Positions 52,357 to 63,979 of a stretch of DNA of 64,000 bases are shown here, one piece after another. The translations under genes and the position numbers were made by a program. The stretch spans positions 3,429,938 through 3,493,937 of the forward strand of contig NZ_KQ089822.1 of assembly GCF_001037495.1 (NCBI RefSeq), read 5' to 3'. The notes under the pieces were generated by a model. The model was not told where the DNA came from. It did not search any database and was given only the letters and a program-made list of their open reading frames with translations. Position 1 is the stretch's first letter; the number at the start of each line of letters is the position of its first letter. Source of the stretch: Citrobacter sp. MGH106 (lineage in GTDB: Bacteria; Pseudomonadota; Gammaproteobacteria; Enterobacterales; Enterobacteriaceae).

Positions 52357-52423
52357 AAACAATCATGATGCCCCAATCGGTATAGCCGAACAGGTTATAC
52401 CGACTTTCTACTCAATGGGCCTC

Positions 52424-52987
52424 TTACTTCGTTAATACTTCGACAAATTTAGCCAGCCACTCAGGATGCGCAGGCCATGCAGGTGCCGTAACCAGATTGC
52501 CATCGACGTATGCCTGGTCAATCCCGATATCTGCGTAATGTCCACCGCTCAACCGAATCTCCGGCGCACAAGCTGGATAGGCGCTGCATGTACGGTTTTC
52601 TAACACCCCTGCTGCAGCCAGAATCTGAGGGCCGTGACATACGGCGGCAATAGGTTTACCCGCCGCGTTAAAGTCTTGCACCAGTTGAATGACATCAGGG
52701 TTCAGTCGTAAATACTCGGGGGCACGTCCTCCGGGGATCAGTAATGCATCATAATCTGTTGCCCGCGCATCAGTAAAATTCGCATTCAGGGTAAAACGGT
52801 GCCCTGGTTTCTCGCTGTACGTCTGTGCCCCATCAAAATCATGGATGGCGGTCTGAACATAATCCCCCAGGCTTTTATCTGGACAGACAGCGTCAACCTG
52901 ATGACCTAACATTTTTAGCGCCTGAAAAGGAACCATAGTTTCGTAATCTTCGACATAATCTCCGACCAGCATCAGTATCTTCTTCAT
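52424..52987 (-). CDS. DJ-1/PfpI family protein
   Basis: A 187-residue class I glutamine-amidotransferase-fold protein. The nucleophile-elbow cysteine is in [15 protein letters not shown], the conserved acid in GDYVEDYE and the oxyanion region in [12 protein letters not shown]. Relatives act as deglycases, glyoxalases or stress chaperones; which applies here is not clear. No signal peptide. Single gene between convergent and divergent neighbours. Confidence 0.88.
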   Translation of the reverse strand: MKKILMLVGDYVEDYETMVPFQALKMLGHQVDAVCPDKSLGDYVQTAIHDFDGAQTYSEKPGHRFTLNANFTDARATDYDALLIPGGRAPEYLRLNPDVIQLVQDFNAAGKPIAAVCHGPQILAAAGVLENRTCSAYPACAPEIRLSGGHYADIGIDQAYVDGNLVTAPAWPAHPEWLAKFVEVLTK

Positions 52988-53388
52988 TTCCGTCCCCGCC
53001 CATGGTTATTCATGATGAGAAATAATGGCCATCTTTACTATAGTCTACCGGCAAAAAGTTATTTGAAAATCCACCCCGAGACCTGCGGAACATTCGGGCA
53101 GATCACACTCTGCTCAGCAACCCGCTGTCAGACGGCGCGGTTACTCTACTGACAAGACAAATACAGCGAATAAATATAAATTATATATAAATATATAGTT
53201 GAGAAATTTTAATATCATCCATTTTTTCTCATTATATAAAACAGAGCAATTGCAAGTTATAACACCTGTGTTATATTCCGCTCAGGTTTTCATATCACCT
53301 ATATTATTAATAATATACTCGTGTTATTTACCATCTATTATTATTCTGTTCACCGTATATTGGGTGAATAATCACAAAGGGTTTCCCC
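52988..53388. other. AT-rich intergenic region before Tat enzyme gene
   Basis: 401 bp between divergent genes, with a strongly AT-rich core (53165-53360) and a small AACAC/GTGTT dyad near 53260. A 92-codon open frame (53199-53477) runs through it into the next gene but lacks a ribosome site. Confidence 0.35.
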
Positions 53389-54501
53389 ATGATGACAAGA
53401 CGTTCGTTCGTCAAGCAGAGTCTGGTAACTTCAACGAGTATGTTACTCGCCAGTATGATGGGCTGCAGCTTCAGTAAATTAGCCAGTGCTGCAGAACGCC
53501 GCCGATGGCAAATGCCGGATGAAGGCGCACCTCATGCGGCAACCTGGATGGCGTTTGGCGCCAGTGCGGATATCTGGGAACCTCATCTGCTACCAGTGGT
53601 TAGGGAAAATCTGGCGACAATCGCAAAAACCATCGCCGCATTTGAGCCAGTGAATATGCTGGTACGCGAAGAGGACAGCGACCTGGCAGCACGGCTGTGC
53701 GGGTCGACGGTCAACCTGTTGATTCATCCGATTGACGATCTGTGGATCCGCGACACCGGGCCAGTGTTTGTGAATAATTCTAGCGGGGAGCTCGGGGGCA
53801 TTGGGTTTAACTTCAACGGCTGGGGTGATAAGCAAGAGCACGCTCGAGATGCTGAAGTGGCAGAATTCGTTACAGATTACACTAGGGCCGCGTTTATTCG
53901 CTCATCACTGGTGCTGGAAGGTGGTGGGATTGAGGTCGACGGCGAAGGCACGGCGATTATCACCGAGAGCTGTGTTATTAACCCGAATCGTAACCCCGGC
54001 GTCAGCAAAGCCGAGTGTGAAAGAGAGCTGAAGCACCTGCTAGGGCTGGAAAAAATCATCTGGTTACCCGGCATTGCCGGGAAAGATATTACCGACGGAC
54101 ATACGGACTTTTATGCCAGATTCACTCACCCAGGTACGGTGGTGGCTGGACTCGAGCAGGATCAGTCCTCATTTGATTATGCCGTAACCAGACGTCATCT
54201 GGAAATCTTGCGCGCCGCAACGGATGCAAAAGGACGGCGCCTGAAGGTGATCACGCTGGAAGGCCCTTCCGCTATCCGTCCAGCCTACGCAAGCAATGAT
54301 TTCGCCGCAGGTTATATCAATTTCTATGTCTGCAACGGTGCGATTATTGCACCGGAATTTGGCGATAAACGCACTGACCGCAATACTCGCGATATTTTGC
54401 AGGAGTTGTTTGCTGAACGTGAAATTATTCAACTCAATATCGACGGCATCGCGGCAGGTGGCGGTGGCATTCACTGCACTACCCAGCAGCAACCTCGCTA
54501 G
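53389..54501 (+). CDS. Tat-exported agmatine deiminase-family protein
   Basis: A 370-residue member of the peptidyl-arginine/agmatine deiminase (PF04371-type) guanidino-group hydrolase family. The N-terminus MMTRRSFVKQSLVTSTSMLL is a twin-arginine signal, with a Cys at residue ~26 (SMMGCSF) that could be a lipobox. The catalytic set is present: Asp in DDLWIRDTGPVFV, His in ITDGHTDFYARF and Cys in GGGGIHCTTQQQP. It would remove ammonia from agmatine or a similar guanidine outside the cytoplasm. AAGGG lies seven bases before ATG 53389. A putrescine pathway partner (AguB) is not nearby. Confidence 0.88.
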   Translation: MMTRRSFVKQSLVTSTSMLLASMMGCSFSKLASAAERRRWQMPDEGAPHAATWMAFGASADIWEPHLLPVVRENLATIAKTIAAFEPVNMLVREEDSDLAARLCGSTVNLLIHPIDDLWIRDTGPVFVNNSSGELGGIGFNFNGWGDKQEHARDAEVAEFVTDYTRAAFIRSSLVLEGGGIEVDGEGTAIITESCVINPNRNPGVSKAECERELKHLLGLEKIIWLPGIAGKDITDGHTDFYARFTHPGTVVAGLEQDQSSFDYAVTRRHLEILRAATDAKGRRLKVITLEGPSAIRPAYASNDFAAGYINFYVCNGAIIAPEFGDKRTDRNTRDILQELFAEREIIQLNIDGIAAGGGGIHCTTQQQPR

Positions 54502-54537
54502 CGGCAATCAGCAATCTGACTTTTGCTATCGCAGAAA

Positions 54538-54570
54538 TTGTAGCGGCACAGTAAATTTATGCCGCTACAA
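54538..54570 (+). terminator. Hairpin after agmatine deiminase-like gene
   Basis: A perfect 11-bp stem TTGTAGCGGCA / TGCCGCTACAA with an 11-nt loop, 37 bases after the stop codon. No U-tract. Confidence 0.55.
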
Positions 54571-54777
54571 ACACAGCATTCAACATCCCTTTCAGGTAAA
54601 AATAACGATTACATGCCCCTGTCCGGTTTATGAGTTTCGTTCATAGCGCCTATTTAATGTGTGTAATTATCTTTCATCCCGACATCGTTAGTCTTAGATG
54701 TACACGCGGATAAGCACTAATCAAGCTTATGAAACAGTCAGACTGACTGGCATTGTCACTTAAGACCGAATCTGTAA

Positions 54778-54804
54778 CTGACAGAAATGTCAGAAAAATG
54801 TCAG
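54778..54804 (+). promoter_or_regulatory. Operator of the CusR/HprR-like regulator (copy 1)
   Basis: CTGACAGAAATGTCAG (54778-54793) is a perfect 6-bp inverted repeat with a 4-bp spacer, followed by a further half-site TGTCAG at 54799. It resembles the copper-type boxes of PcoR/CopR/CusR regulators and lies 85 bp before the regulator start. A second near-identical copy is at 57000-57015. The remaining part of this 376-bp gap has another dyad AGTCAG-A-CTGACT (54736-54748). Confidence 0.7.
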
Positions 54805-54877
54805 CCAGCTGTTGGGGCTGAATAATTACCATCCCCCGGGTGCGGCTGCTGAACGGACAGCGAATGGAGGAAACAGG

Positions 54878-55558
54878 ATGAGGTTACTTTTAGTAGAAGA
54901 CGAAGAAAAAACATCTACCTACCTCAGCCGTGCGCTGGGCGAGTCTGGATTTACGGTGGATGTCTCAGCAGATGGTGCAGAAGGCCTCCATTACGCGCTG
55001 GAGTTCGACTACGACGCGATAATCCTTGATGTGATGTTGCCGGGGATGGATGGCTACCGGGTACTCGAGGGCGTACGGGCTAGTAAACAGACCCCCGTGT
55101 TAATGTTATCTGCTCGAGGGTCGGTCGACGAGCGCGTTAAAGGGCTTCGACTTGGTGCTGATGATTATCTTCCTAAGCCCTTCTCACTCATTGAATTGGT
55201 GGCGCGTATTCAGGCGCTGGTACGTCGCCGGTCAACGGATGGAGCCGACATCACCCAACTTCAGATCTACGATCTGCATCTTGATCTACTGGCTCGCCGT
55301 GTGTTTCGTGCAGGAACGCGACTGGAACTGACCGCGAAAGAGTTTTCCCTGTTGAGCCTTTTGGCCCGTCATCAGGGGGAAATTCTGTCAAAGATGATGA
55401 TTGCTGAGCAGATATGGGACATGAATTTTGATAGCGATGCCAACGTGGTTGAAGTTGCTATTAAACGTCTGCGGGCCAAAGTTGATGCTCCGTTCGGCAT
55501 AAAATTACTACATACCGTACGTGGTATGGGATACGTTCTCGAAGTCAGGCCAGAATAA
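54878..55558 (+). CDS. OmpR-type response regulator (CusR/HprR-like)
   Basis: A 226-residue response regulator. The receiver domain has acidic residues VEDEEK, phospho-acceptor Asp in AIILDVMLPGMDG and Lys in LPKPFSLIELVARI. The C-terminal winged helix matches CusR, HprR (YedW) and PcoR (LTAKEFSLLSLLARHQGEIL; NVVEVAIKRLRAKVD). ATG 54878 follows GGAGG at 54866. It is followed immediately by its sensor gene. Metal or oxidant signals are typical for this subgroup; the actual signal here is unknown. Confidence 0.9.
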   Translation: MRLLLVEDEEKTSTYLSRALGESGFTVDVSADGAEGLHYALEFDYDAIILDVMLPGMDGYRVLEGVRASKQTPVLMLSARGSVDERVKGLRLGADDYLPKPFSLIELVARIQALVRRRSTDGADITQLQIYDLHLDLLARRVFRAGTRLELTAKEFSLLSLLARHQGEILSKMMIAEQIWDMNFDSDANVVEVAIKRLRAKVDAPFGIKLLHTVRGMGYVLEVRPE

Positions 55559-55573
55559 ATGAAGAGGATAAGC

Positions 55574-57031
55574 ATGCTTAAGCGCTCCATATCCGTCCAT
55601 CTGGCACTGATGTTTGCGTTATCCGCTCTGCTGATTCTCTCCGTTATCGGTATAACACTACGAAGCTCGCTGCATGACTCATTGCAAAAACAGATACACA
55701 ACGAGCTACTGTTTCGTGAATCATTAATGAGCCCGTGGATCACTGCGCGAACCTCTCTTGACGGCTGGTCTACGCTTGCCAGTAAATTCAACATGTTAAC
55801 CAATTCAGAAGGCGAACTTGTTCGCTACTGGGTAGTGAGTGATAACCCACATTTTAGCGTAGGCGGAACACCGCCGACTGGGATCCAGTGGTCTTCTTTA
55901 CGGGAGGGGTTTAATAAAATGCCCGGCGCATCCGAAGGGGCATGCTCACTTCATTTGTTGGTAAAAACAATCCCCGCCAACGGCGAAAGACCTGAGTTGC
56001 GCTATGTGGTTGCCATCGACTCCACTCCGTATATGGGCACGCTTGATGCATTCACGCGCACCCTGCTGATTATTGCCGCTCTGGGGGTGTTTATTGTAGC
56101 GCTGCTGGGTTATATGGTCTCAAGGATCGGCCTACGTCCGCTAGGCGCACTCAGTAAACAGGCACAGCAGCTCGCTCCGGGAGACCACGGCCAACGCCTT
56201 GATACCAAAGCACTACCAAAAGAATTGCAGCAACTCGCTTCATCATTTAACGGGGTGCTGGAACGGCAGCAGGTAGCCTGGCGACAGCTTGAAAGTTTTA
56301 ACGCTGATGTAGCCCATGAACTTCGTACGCCGCTGACCAACCTGATTGGCCAGACGCAACTGGGGTTGTCACGCCGACGTTCGCATGATGAGTTGGAAGA
56401 GCTTTTAGGTTCGAATCTCGAAGAGCTTGAGCGTATGACGTCGATCGTAAACGACATGCTTTTTTTGTCACATGCTCACGCGGGTGAACACGCTTCCCAG
56501 CTTATGCAGGTTTCCCTGCGTCAAGAGACCCTTAAAACAGCGGAGTATGTAGAGCCTTCCTTTGCTGAAAAACAGCTTTCCCTTGATATTGAAGGTGACG
56601 TCACCGCGCATATCGACCGACGGCTGTTCCACCGTTCACTTGCAAATTTACTGGAAAACAGTGCAAGACATTCGCCATCCAGCAGCACGGTTACCGTTCG
56701 GTTGAGCGAAACGAATAATCACGCCTGCGTTGAAGTTTCTAACCCGGGTGCTCCCATTGCGCCGGAACATTTACATCGGCTTTTTGAACGTTTATATCGC
56801 GTCGATACTTCCAGAGCCAGGAGCGATACCCATCACGGGCTGGGTTTATCAATCGTACGTGCCGTCGCCATTATGCACCAGGGGGACGTCTTTGCGCGTA
56901 GTGAGGACGGTATCAACACATTTGGTGTCACGTTTGCAATGCAGCCGGATAACGCATTTAGCCACGCTCCCCCCGGGACAGAGCCAGAAATAAGATTAAC
57001 TGACACAGATGTCAGGGGGTCGTCAGCCTGA
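55574..57031 (+). CDS. Heavy-metal-type sensor histidine kinase
   Basis: A 485-residue (from ATG 55574; 490 from ATG 55559) CusS/HprS-type kinase. Two membrane segments (HLALMFALSALLILSVIG; LLIIAALGVFIVALLGYM) enclose a ~130-residue periplasmic sensor. HAMP, phospho-His (NADVAHELRTPLTNLIG), N box (LANLLENSARHS) and G2 box (GLGLSIVRAVAIMH) follow. GAGGA precedes 55574; 55559 directly abuts the regulator stop. The gene's last codons contain the second operator copy. Confidence 0.88.
   Translation: MLKRSISVHLALMFALSALLILSVIGITLRSSLHDSLQKQIHNELLFRESLMSPWITARTSLDGWSTLASKFNMLTNSEGELVRYWVVSDNPHFSVGGTPPTGIQWSSLREGFNKMPGASEGACSLHLLVKTIPANGERPELRYVVAIDSTPYMGTLDAFTRTLLIIAALGVFIVALLGYMVSRIGLRPLGALSKQAQQLAPGDHGQRLDTKALPKELQQLASSFNGVLERQQVAWRQLESFNADVAHELRTPLTNLIGQTQLGLSRRRSHDELEELLGSNLEELERMTSIVNDMLFLSHAHAGEHASQLMQVSLRQETLKTAEYVEPSFAEKQLSLDIEGDVTAHIDRRLFHRSLANLLENSARHSPSSSTVTVRLSETNNHACVEVSNPGAPIAPEHLHRLFERLYRVDTSRARSDTHHGLGLSIVRAVAIMHQGDVFARSEDGINTFGVTFAMQPDNAFSHAPPGTEPEIRLTDTDVRGSSA
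57000..57015 (+). promoter_or_regulatory. Operator of the CusR/HprR-like regulator (copy 2)
   Basis: CTGACACAGATGTCAG differs from copy 1 at two of 16 bases, both in the spacer. It lies in the end of the kinase gene, 82 bp before a small open frame (57097), nearly the same distance as copy 1 from the regulator start. A TAGAAT -10 candidate is at 57049-57054. This suggests a promoter for the downstream genes controlled by the adjacent regulator. Confidence 0.7.
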
Positions 57032-57096
57032 AGACATGTCCCACTCTTTAGAATCATCGCAGGCTATCTTTCCCATCCTTGATAAGGACGCTTTGC

Positions 57097-57228
57097 ATGA
57101 CTCGATATTTACCTTACCCCGCACTTTTACTGCCCTTCTCTACGTTTTCTTCCTGGACAGCGATACTGCTGACCTTTGGTTTTAATCTCTCGGCAAATGC
57201 TGCACCCGCTGGCGCAGTTTCGGCGTGA
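57097..57228 (+). CDS. Small exported or membrane peptide (43 aa)
   Basis: A 43-residue frame with AAGGA eight bases before its ATG. The sequence is mostly hydrophobic (AILLTFGFNLSANAAPAGAV) with an ANA-type cleavage site, so it is either a small secreted or membrane peptide or the signal-peptide remnant of a broken gene. It lies directly behind the second operator copy, ahead of the flavodoxin gene. Not recognised. Confidence 0.4.
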   Translation: MTRYLPYPALLLPFSTFSSWTAILLTFGFNLSANAAPAGAVSA

Positions 57229-57306
57229 ATATGGCGAAAATTCTGCAGCCATTCACGTTGAAGAAGCATTGGAATGGGCGGTGGCAAGCAAACAGAGGAG
57301 TGAGTT

Positions 57307-57891
57307 ATGGAGCATGATTCCACCCGAAGAATGTTACTTACAGCGCTTGCCGGGCTCACTCTGGCGAACGTTTCTCTGGCTTCAGCGGCAACTGGAAACA
57401 CAAACGTGCGGGGCAATAGCCGCATTCTGGTAGCGTACTTTTCTCGTAGCGGGAACACACGGGTGGTTGCGGGTATCATTCACCGAAGCCTGAATACCGA
57501 TCTGTTTACAATCGAGCCGGAGAAACCTTATCCGGAAGACTATTTTCAGACCGTTGAACAAGCAAAAAATGAACGGGCCCGGGGAATTAAACCGGCATTA
57601 AAAAATAGCGTCGCAGATATCGAACGTTATGAGGCCGTGTATTTAGGCTTTCCCGTCTGGAGCACCAGTGTGCCACCCATAGTACAAACCTTTCTGAGCA
57701 GCCATAACCTCGAGGGAAAATTACTCATCCCCTTTATCACCCACGGCGGTTACGGTAAAGGGGACAGCGACGGCATCCTTGCAAAACTTGCCCCAACCGC
57801 GCGCCGGGAAAAACCGCTGGTCATTGAATGCGATCAGGAGCGGAGAACCACAGAGATGGTAACTAACTGGTTAGAGACAATACGTAGCTAA
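57307..57891 (+). CDS. Exported flavodoxin-like protein
   Basis: A 194-residue flavodoxin-fold protein. The N-terminus MEHDSTRRMLLTALAGLTLA is a signal sequence with twin arginines and AxA cleavage near ASAATG, so Tat export of a folded FMN protein is likely. The mature part begins RILVAYFSRSGNTRVVAG, the phosphate-binding loop of flavodoxins, with YLGFPVWSTSVPPIVQTFL as the second FMN loop. It may reduce a periplasmic partner. Downstream of the two-component system on the same strand. Confidence 0.85.
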   Translation: MEHDSTRRMLLTALAGLTLANVSLASAATGNTNVRGNSRILVAYFSRSGNTRVVAGIIHRSLNTDLFTIEPEKPYPEDYFQTVEQAKNERARGIKPALKNSVADIERYEAVYLGFPVWSTSVPPIVQTFLSSHNLEGKLLIPFITHGGYGKGDSDGILAKLAPTARREKPLVIECDQERRTTEMVTNWLETIRS

Positions 57892-57998
57892 TCGTTCGTA
57901 TTCATGAACCGGACAAATAAGGGTATTCATCGGAACGAAATTATCGCCAGGGCCAACTCAGATATTATTAAGCTGCAAACATAACAGAGGATGTAATC

Positions 57999-59063
57999 TT
58001 GAAGACAATCTTAAAAGCGCTGGCCATCAGCGTGATAGCGGGTGGTCTGGCGGTTCAGTCGGTGTATGCAGAGCCATTAATCATTCAGGAACAAGGAAGC
58101 TTTTCTGCTGGCGGCGCTATCATCGCAGCACCAGGTACATTTAACGCGAAAAAACCACTGGATTCTGCTGGTCAAACTTATCATGGTGATCATGCGTCTG
58201 TTTTCTACCAAATTCCGGAAAATCCGCATAAATACCCTATTGTCATGCTGCACGGCGCAGGTCAGTTTTCCCGTACCTGGGAAAGCACACCGGACGGTCG
58301 CGAAGGGTTTCAGAATATATTCCTGCGCCGTGGGTTCTCTACTTATCTTGTCGATCAACCGCGTCGGGGCAGCGCCGGGCGCTCTACAGTAGAAGGTACT
58401 GTCACGCCAAAACCCGATGAGCAGATGTGGTTTAATCAGTTCCGTGTTGGCGTGTGGCCTGAGTATTTTAAAGGCGTTCAGTTCTCTCACGACAAAGAGG
58501 CACTGAATCAGTATTTCCGTCAGATGACTCCGAATACAGGGCCGTTTGATATCAATGTAATTTCTGATGCGATGTCCGCAGTAGTGGATAAATCCGGTCC
58601 GGCTATCCTCTTCACCCACTCTCAGGGTGGCGGGCCAGGCTGGTATACCGCGATGAAAAACGACAAGGTCAAAGCCATTATCGCCTTTGAGCCAGGCAGC
58701 AGTTTTGTTTTTCCGGAGAAAGAATTACCGGCACCAATGCCAAGTGCTTTCGACACGCTGAAAGGTGAACCTGTTCCAATGGAACAGTTTATGGCACTGA
58801 CTAAAATCCCGATTCTGATTATTTACGGCGATAACATACCGGATAAACCCGTGGCGATGCCCGCGCAGGACAGCTGGCGAGTACGCCTGGCAATGGCTCG
58901 TGAGTGGCGCAACGTGGTGAACAAACACGGCGGGGATGTGACGGTTACGCACCTTCCGGAGATAGGGATCAAAGGCAATACTCACTTCCCGTTTTCTGAT
59001 CTGAATAATGTTCAGATCGCGGATTTAGTAAGCCAGTTCCTGAAAGAGAAAAAACTGCAGTAG
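57999..59063 (+). CDS. Exported alpha/beta hydrolase
   Basis: A 354-residue secreted alpha/beta hydrolase starting at TTG 57999 behind AGAGGA. Signal peptide MKTILKALAISVIAGGLAV, cleavage near VYAEPL. Oxyanion segment VMLHGAGQFSRTWE, nucleophile Ser in LFTHSQGGGPG, acid in IIYGDNIPDK and His in GNTHFPFSD. Substrate unknown; probably an ester hydrolase. It follows the flavodoxin gene by 107 bases and may share its transcript. Confidence 0.87.
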   Translation: MKTILKALAISVIAGGLAVQSVYAEPLIIQEQGSFSAGGAIIAAPGTFNAKKPLDSAGQTYHGDHASVFYQIPENPHKYPIVMLHGAGQFSRTWESTPDGREGFQNIFLRRGFSTYLVDQPRRGSAGRSTVEGTVTPKPDEQMWFNQFRVGVWPEYFKGVQFSHDKEALNQYFRQMTPNTGPFDINVISDAMSAVVDKSGPAILFTHSQGGGPGWYTAMKNDKVKAIIAFEPGSSFVFPEKELPAPMPSAFDTLKGEPVPMEQFMALTKIPILIIYGDNIPDKPVAMPAQDSWRVRLAMAREWRNVVNKHGGDVTVTHLPEIGIKGNTHFPFSDLNNVQIADLVSQFLKEKKLQ

Positions 59064-59308
59064 CACGAGAAAATATTGAGCCTCCAGTGATGAAGGCGCA
59101 GAACGAATATCCTATTTATAAAGATTTTCTCTGGTTTGAAGTAGTCTGATCTCAGTTGTGAGACTTTCAAATCAGGCTATCTGCTGTGAGCGAGAAACTG
59201 CGTTGCGCTAATAACATCAGGCATAGTTTAATCATACATATCGGGGTGGGTAGTCGCCCAACCCGCTCGAATCTGAAAACTTGTGCAATTTCCCAGGGCT
59301 GCATATCC

Positions 59309-60235
59309 TTATTCAGGGCTAATGTTGCCTGCATTTTTAGACAAAAATTGAGAAATGGCATCAACTATACCGGGCGCAAGAGGAAGTGATGGGTCTGTAT
59401 AAGCAGCAATATTTTCTTGCCTGTTATCTGAAGTAACCGGCTTTAATACGTGATTTGTATCAGGAAACATTACAACCGTTGCTCCAGGGTTTGCTGCTGC
59501 AAGTTCTCCTGCGTTGTTTTTATCCACCTGAATATCTCGTTCTCCTTGTAAGATCAATATCGGTTTAGTTACAGCCTCTATCATTTGGCTCGGGTTGTAT
59601 GTAAAAAGGTCTATAAGAAATCCCTGAACTGAAGGATTGAATATACTTTGTAATACGGGGGGCATATTTTCAACATCGATATATTGGCCCTGTTCAAGCG
59701 CATCGATAACTTTACCCCCCAGCGTTTGAAGAGTCGCGTCCTCTAGATTTGTTTTGAACTGATGCCGCAAAACTTCGCTCAGGGGGCGTGATGGTGTTGC
59801 GACCAGGATTATGCCAGAGATCTGATTTTCCTGAGCTGAAGCTAGTGTAACTATCCCACCTTCGCTATGTCCAAGGAGCCAAACACATTTTGTATTGAAT
59901 CGGCGGTTCAGAATGTTCAACCACGACCGAATATCGTCGACATAATCTTTCAAGACTACCGAGTTCGCATCCATAACTGCTGATGAACTGCCAAACATGC
60001 CACGTTTATCAATTCTTAACACCGCTTTGTCTTTATTAGCCAACCCTTCCGCAAGAAGTCGGTAAGTCCCGGCATTGACGCCAAGCGGATTATTGCCCTC
60101 ACGATCAGTGGGTCCTGAGCCAGGAACGATCAAAATAATATTCTCAGGATTTGGAGAAGAACTGAGTAAAGTGCCTTTAAGGGGGCCCAGTGGACCATCT
60201 GCTTCCAGGAAAGTTTCGTAAGGTAAATTCGTCAT
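59309..60235 (-). CDS. Alpha/beta hydrolase (cytoplasmic)
   Basis: A 308-residue serine hydrolase without a signal peptide. Nucleophile Ser in WLLGHSEGGIVTLA, oxyanion region IVPGSGPTDREG, acid in LQGERDIQVD and His in FPDTNHVLKP. The family includes peptidases and esterases of the BAAT/YqiA-like type; the substrate is unknown. Single gene convergent with the exported hydrolase. Confidence 0.85.
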   Translation of the reverse strand: MTNLPYETFLEADGPLGPLKGTLLSSSPNPENIILIVPGSGPTDREGNNPLGVNAGTYRLLAEGLANKDKAVLRIDKRGMFGSSSAVMDANSVVLKDYVDDIRSWLNILNRRFNTKCVWLLGHSEGGIVTLASAQENQISGIILVATPSRPLSEVLRHQFKTNLEDATLQTLGGKVIDALEQGQYIDVENMPPVLQSIFNPSVQGFLIDLFTYNPSQMIEAVTKPILILQGERDIQVDKNNAGELAAANPGATVVMFPDTNHVLKPVTSDNRQENIAAYTDPSLPLAPGIVDAISQFLSKNAGNISPE

Positions 60236-60423
60236 AAGTTTGACTCAATGGGAGGAGTAGCCCTACATTTAACAGCCTTTACTTTTGAAAAAAATCAATC
60301 TTGCCTCGTTTAAACTAAAAGTATTAGCCCCGCCAGAGTAATCAGGATTTTCAAACTGAACAAGATCATCTTCTCATTCACAGATTGGCACGAAGCGGTC
60401 TGAATTAAGACGGATGATACCCG

Positions 60424-60942
60424 TTAAGAGCGGGAAGCGGACGCTAACTCAAAATCTCTGTCCTTAATCCAGGAAATAAGCTCCACAACCTGTGTATCTG
60501 AAAATACTTTTATACCATGCTCTGAGAGTAGCGATGCCGCAACTCCCATACCTGATTTACGCTGGCCACTGAAAGAGCCGTCATAAATAAACTCGACACC
60601 ACATGTTGGACTGCCGTCAGTTAACAACGCAGCGGTGCAACCAGATTCCAGTGCCGTGCGCAATGCCAGCCAGGCTGCGAGTCGATATTGTTCCGTAACA
60701 TCTCGCCCCGTGTTCTCTATTATGCTGGCTCGCCCTTGCATCACATCTGTGCCGCAAGCAGAAATAATCTCTGCCGGTGGGCGTGGCACAGGCAACCCGG
60801 CAGCCATTTCGGGGCAGTGAATTACCAGACGTTGTTCTTCTTGCCAGCGAGCAAGTTGAGCCGTCACCTGTGCTTTCTCACTTCCGTTATAACGGACTTT
60901 TAACCCCATCAGGCAGGCACTTACCAGTATTTTATTTACCAT
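60424..60942 (-). CDS. DUF523 protein
   Basis: A 172-residue DUF523 protein (E. coli YbbK-like family). Conserved cysteines are in VSACLMGLKVRYNG, VIHCPEMAAGLPVP and LTDGSPTCGVEFIYDG, the family pattern. ATG 60942 is used; a TTG at 60954 would add MKKT. The biochemical role of DUF523 is not established, but the conserved cysteines suggest a metal or thiol function. Confidence 0.85.
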   Translation of the reverse strand: MVNKILVSACLMGLKVRYNGSEKAQVTAQLARWQEEQRLVIHCPEMAAGLPVPRPPAEIISACGTDVMQGRASIIENTGRDVTEQYRLAAWLALRTALESGCTAALLTDGSPTCGVEFIYDGSFSGQRKSGMGVAASLLSEHGIKVFSDTQVVELISWIKDRDFELASASRS

Positions 60943-63048
<2,106 letters not shown>

Positions 63049-63054
63049 AACTTA

Positions 63055-63082
63055 AGCGGGTCCACCGTGAATTACGGACCCG

Positions 63083-63084
<2 letters not shown>
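63055..63084. terminator. Hairpin between AKR and LysR genes
   Basis: AGCGGGTCC / GGACCCGCT, a 9-bp stem with a 12-nt loop, between the convergent stops; its right arm overlaps the LysR stop codon. Confidence 0.65.

Positions 63085-63979
<895 letters not shown>

Noticed and set aside
53199-53477. A 92-codon frame upstream of the agmatine deiminase-like gene
   Set aside because: Lies mostly in AT-rich control DNA and overlaps the Tat signal region of the real gene in another frame.
57176-57433. An 85-codon frame overlapping the flavodoxin start
   Set aside because: Overlaps the flavodoxin signal peptide in another frame and has no ribosome site; retained only as a possible remnant linked to the 57097 ORF.
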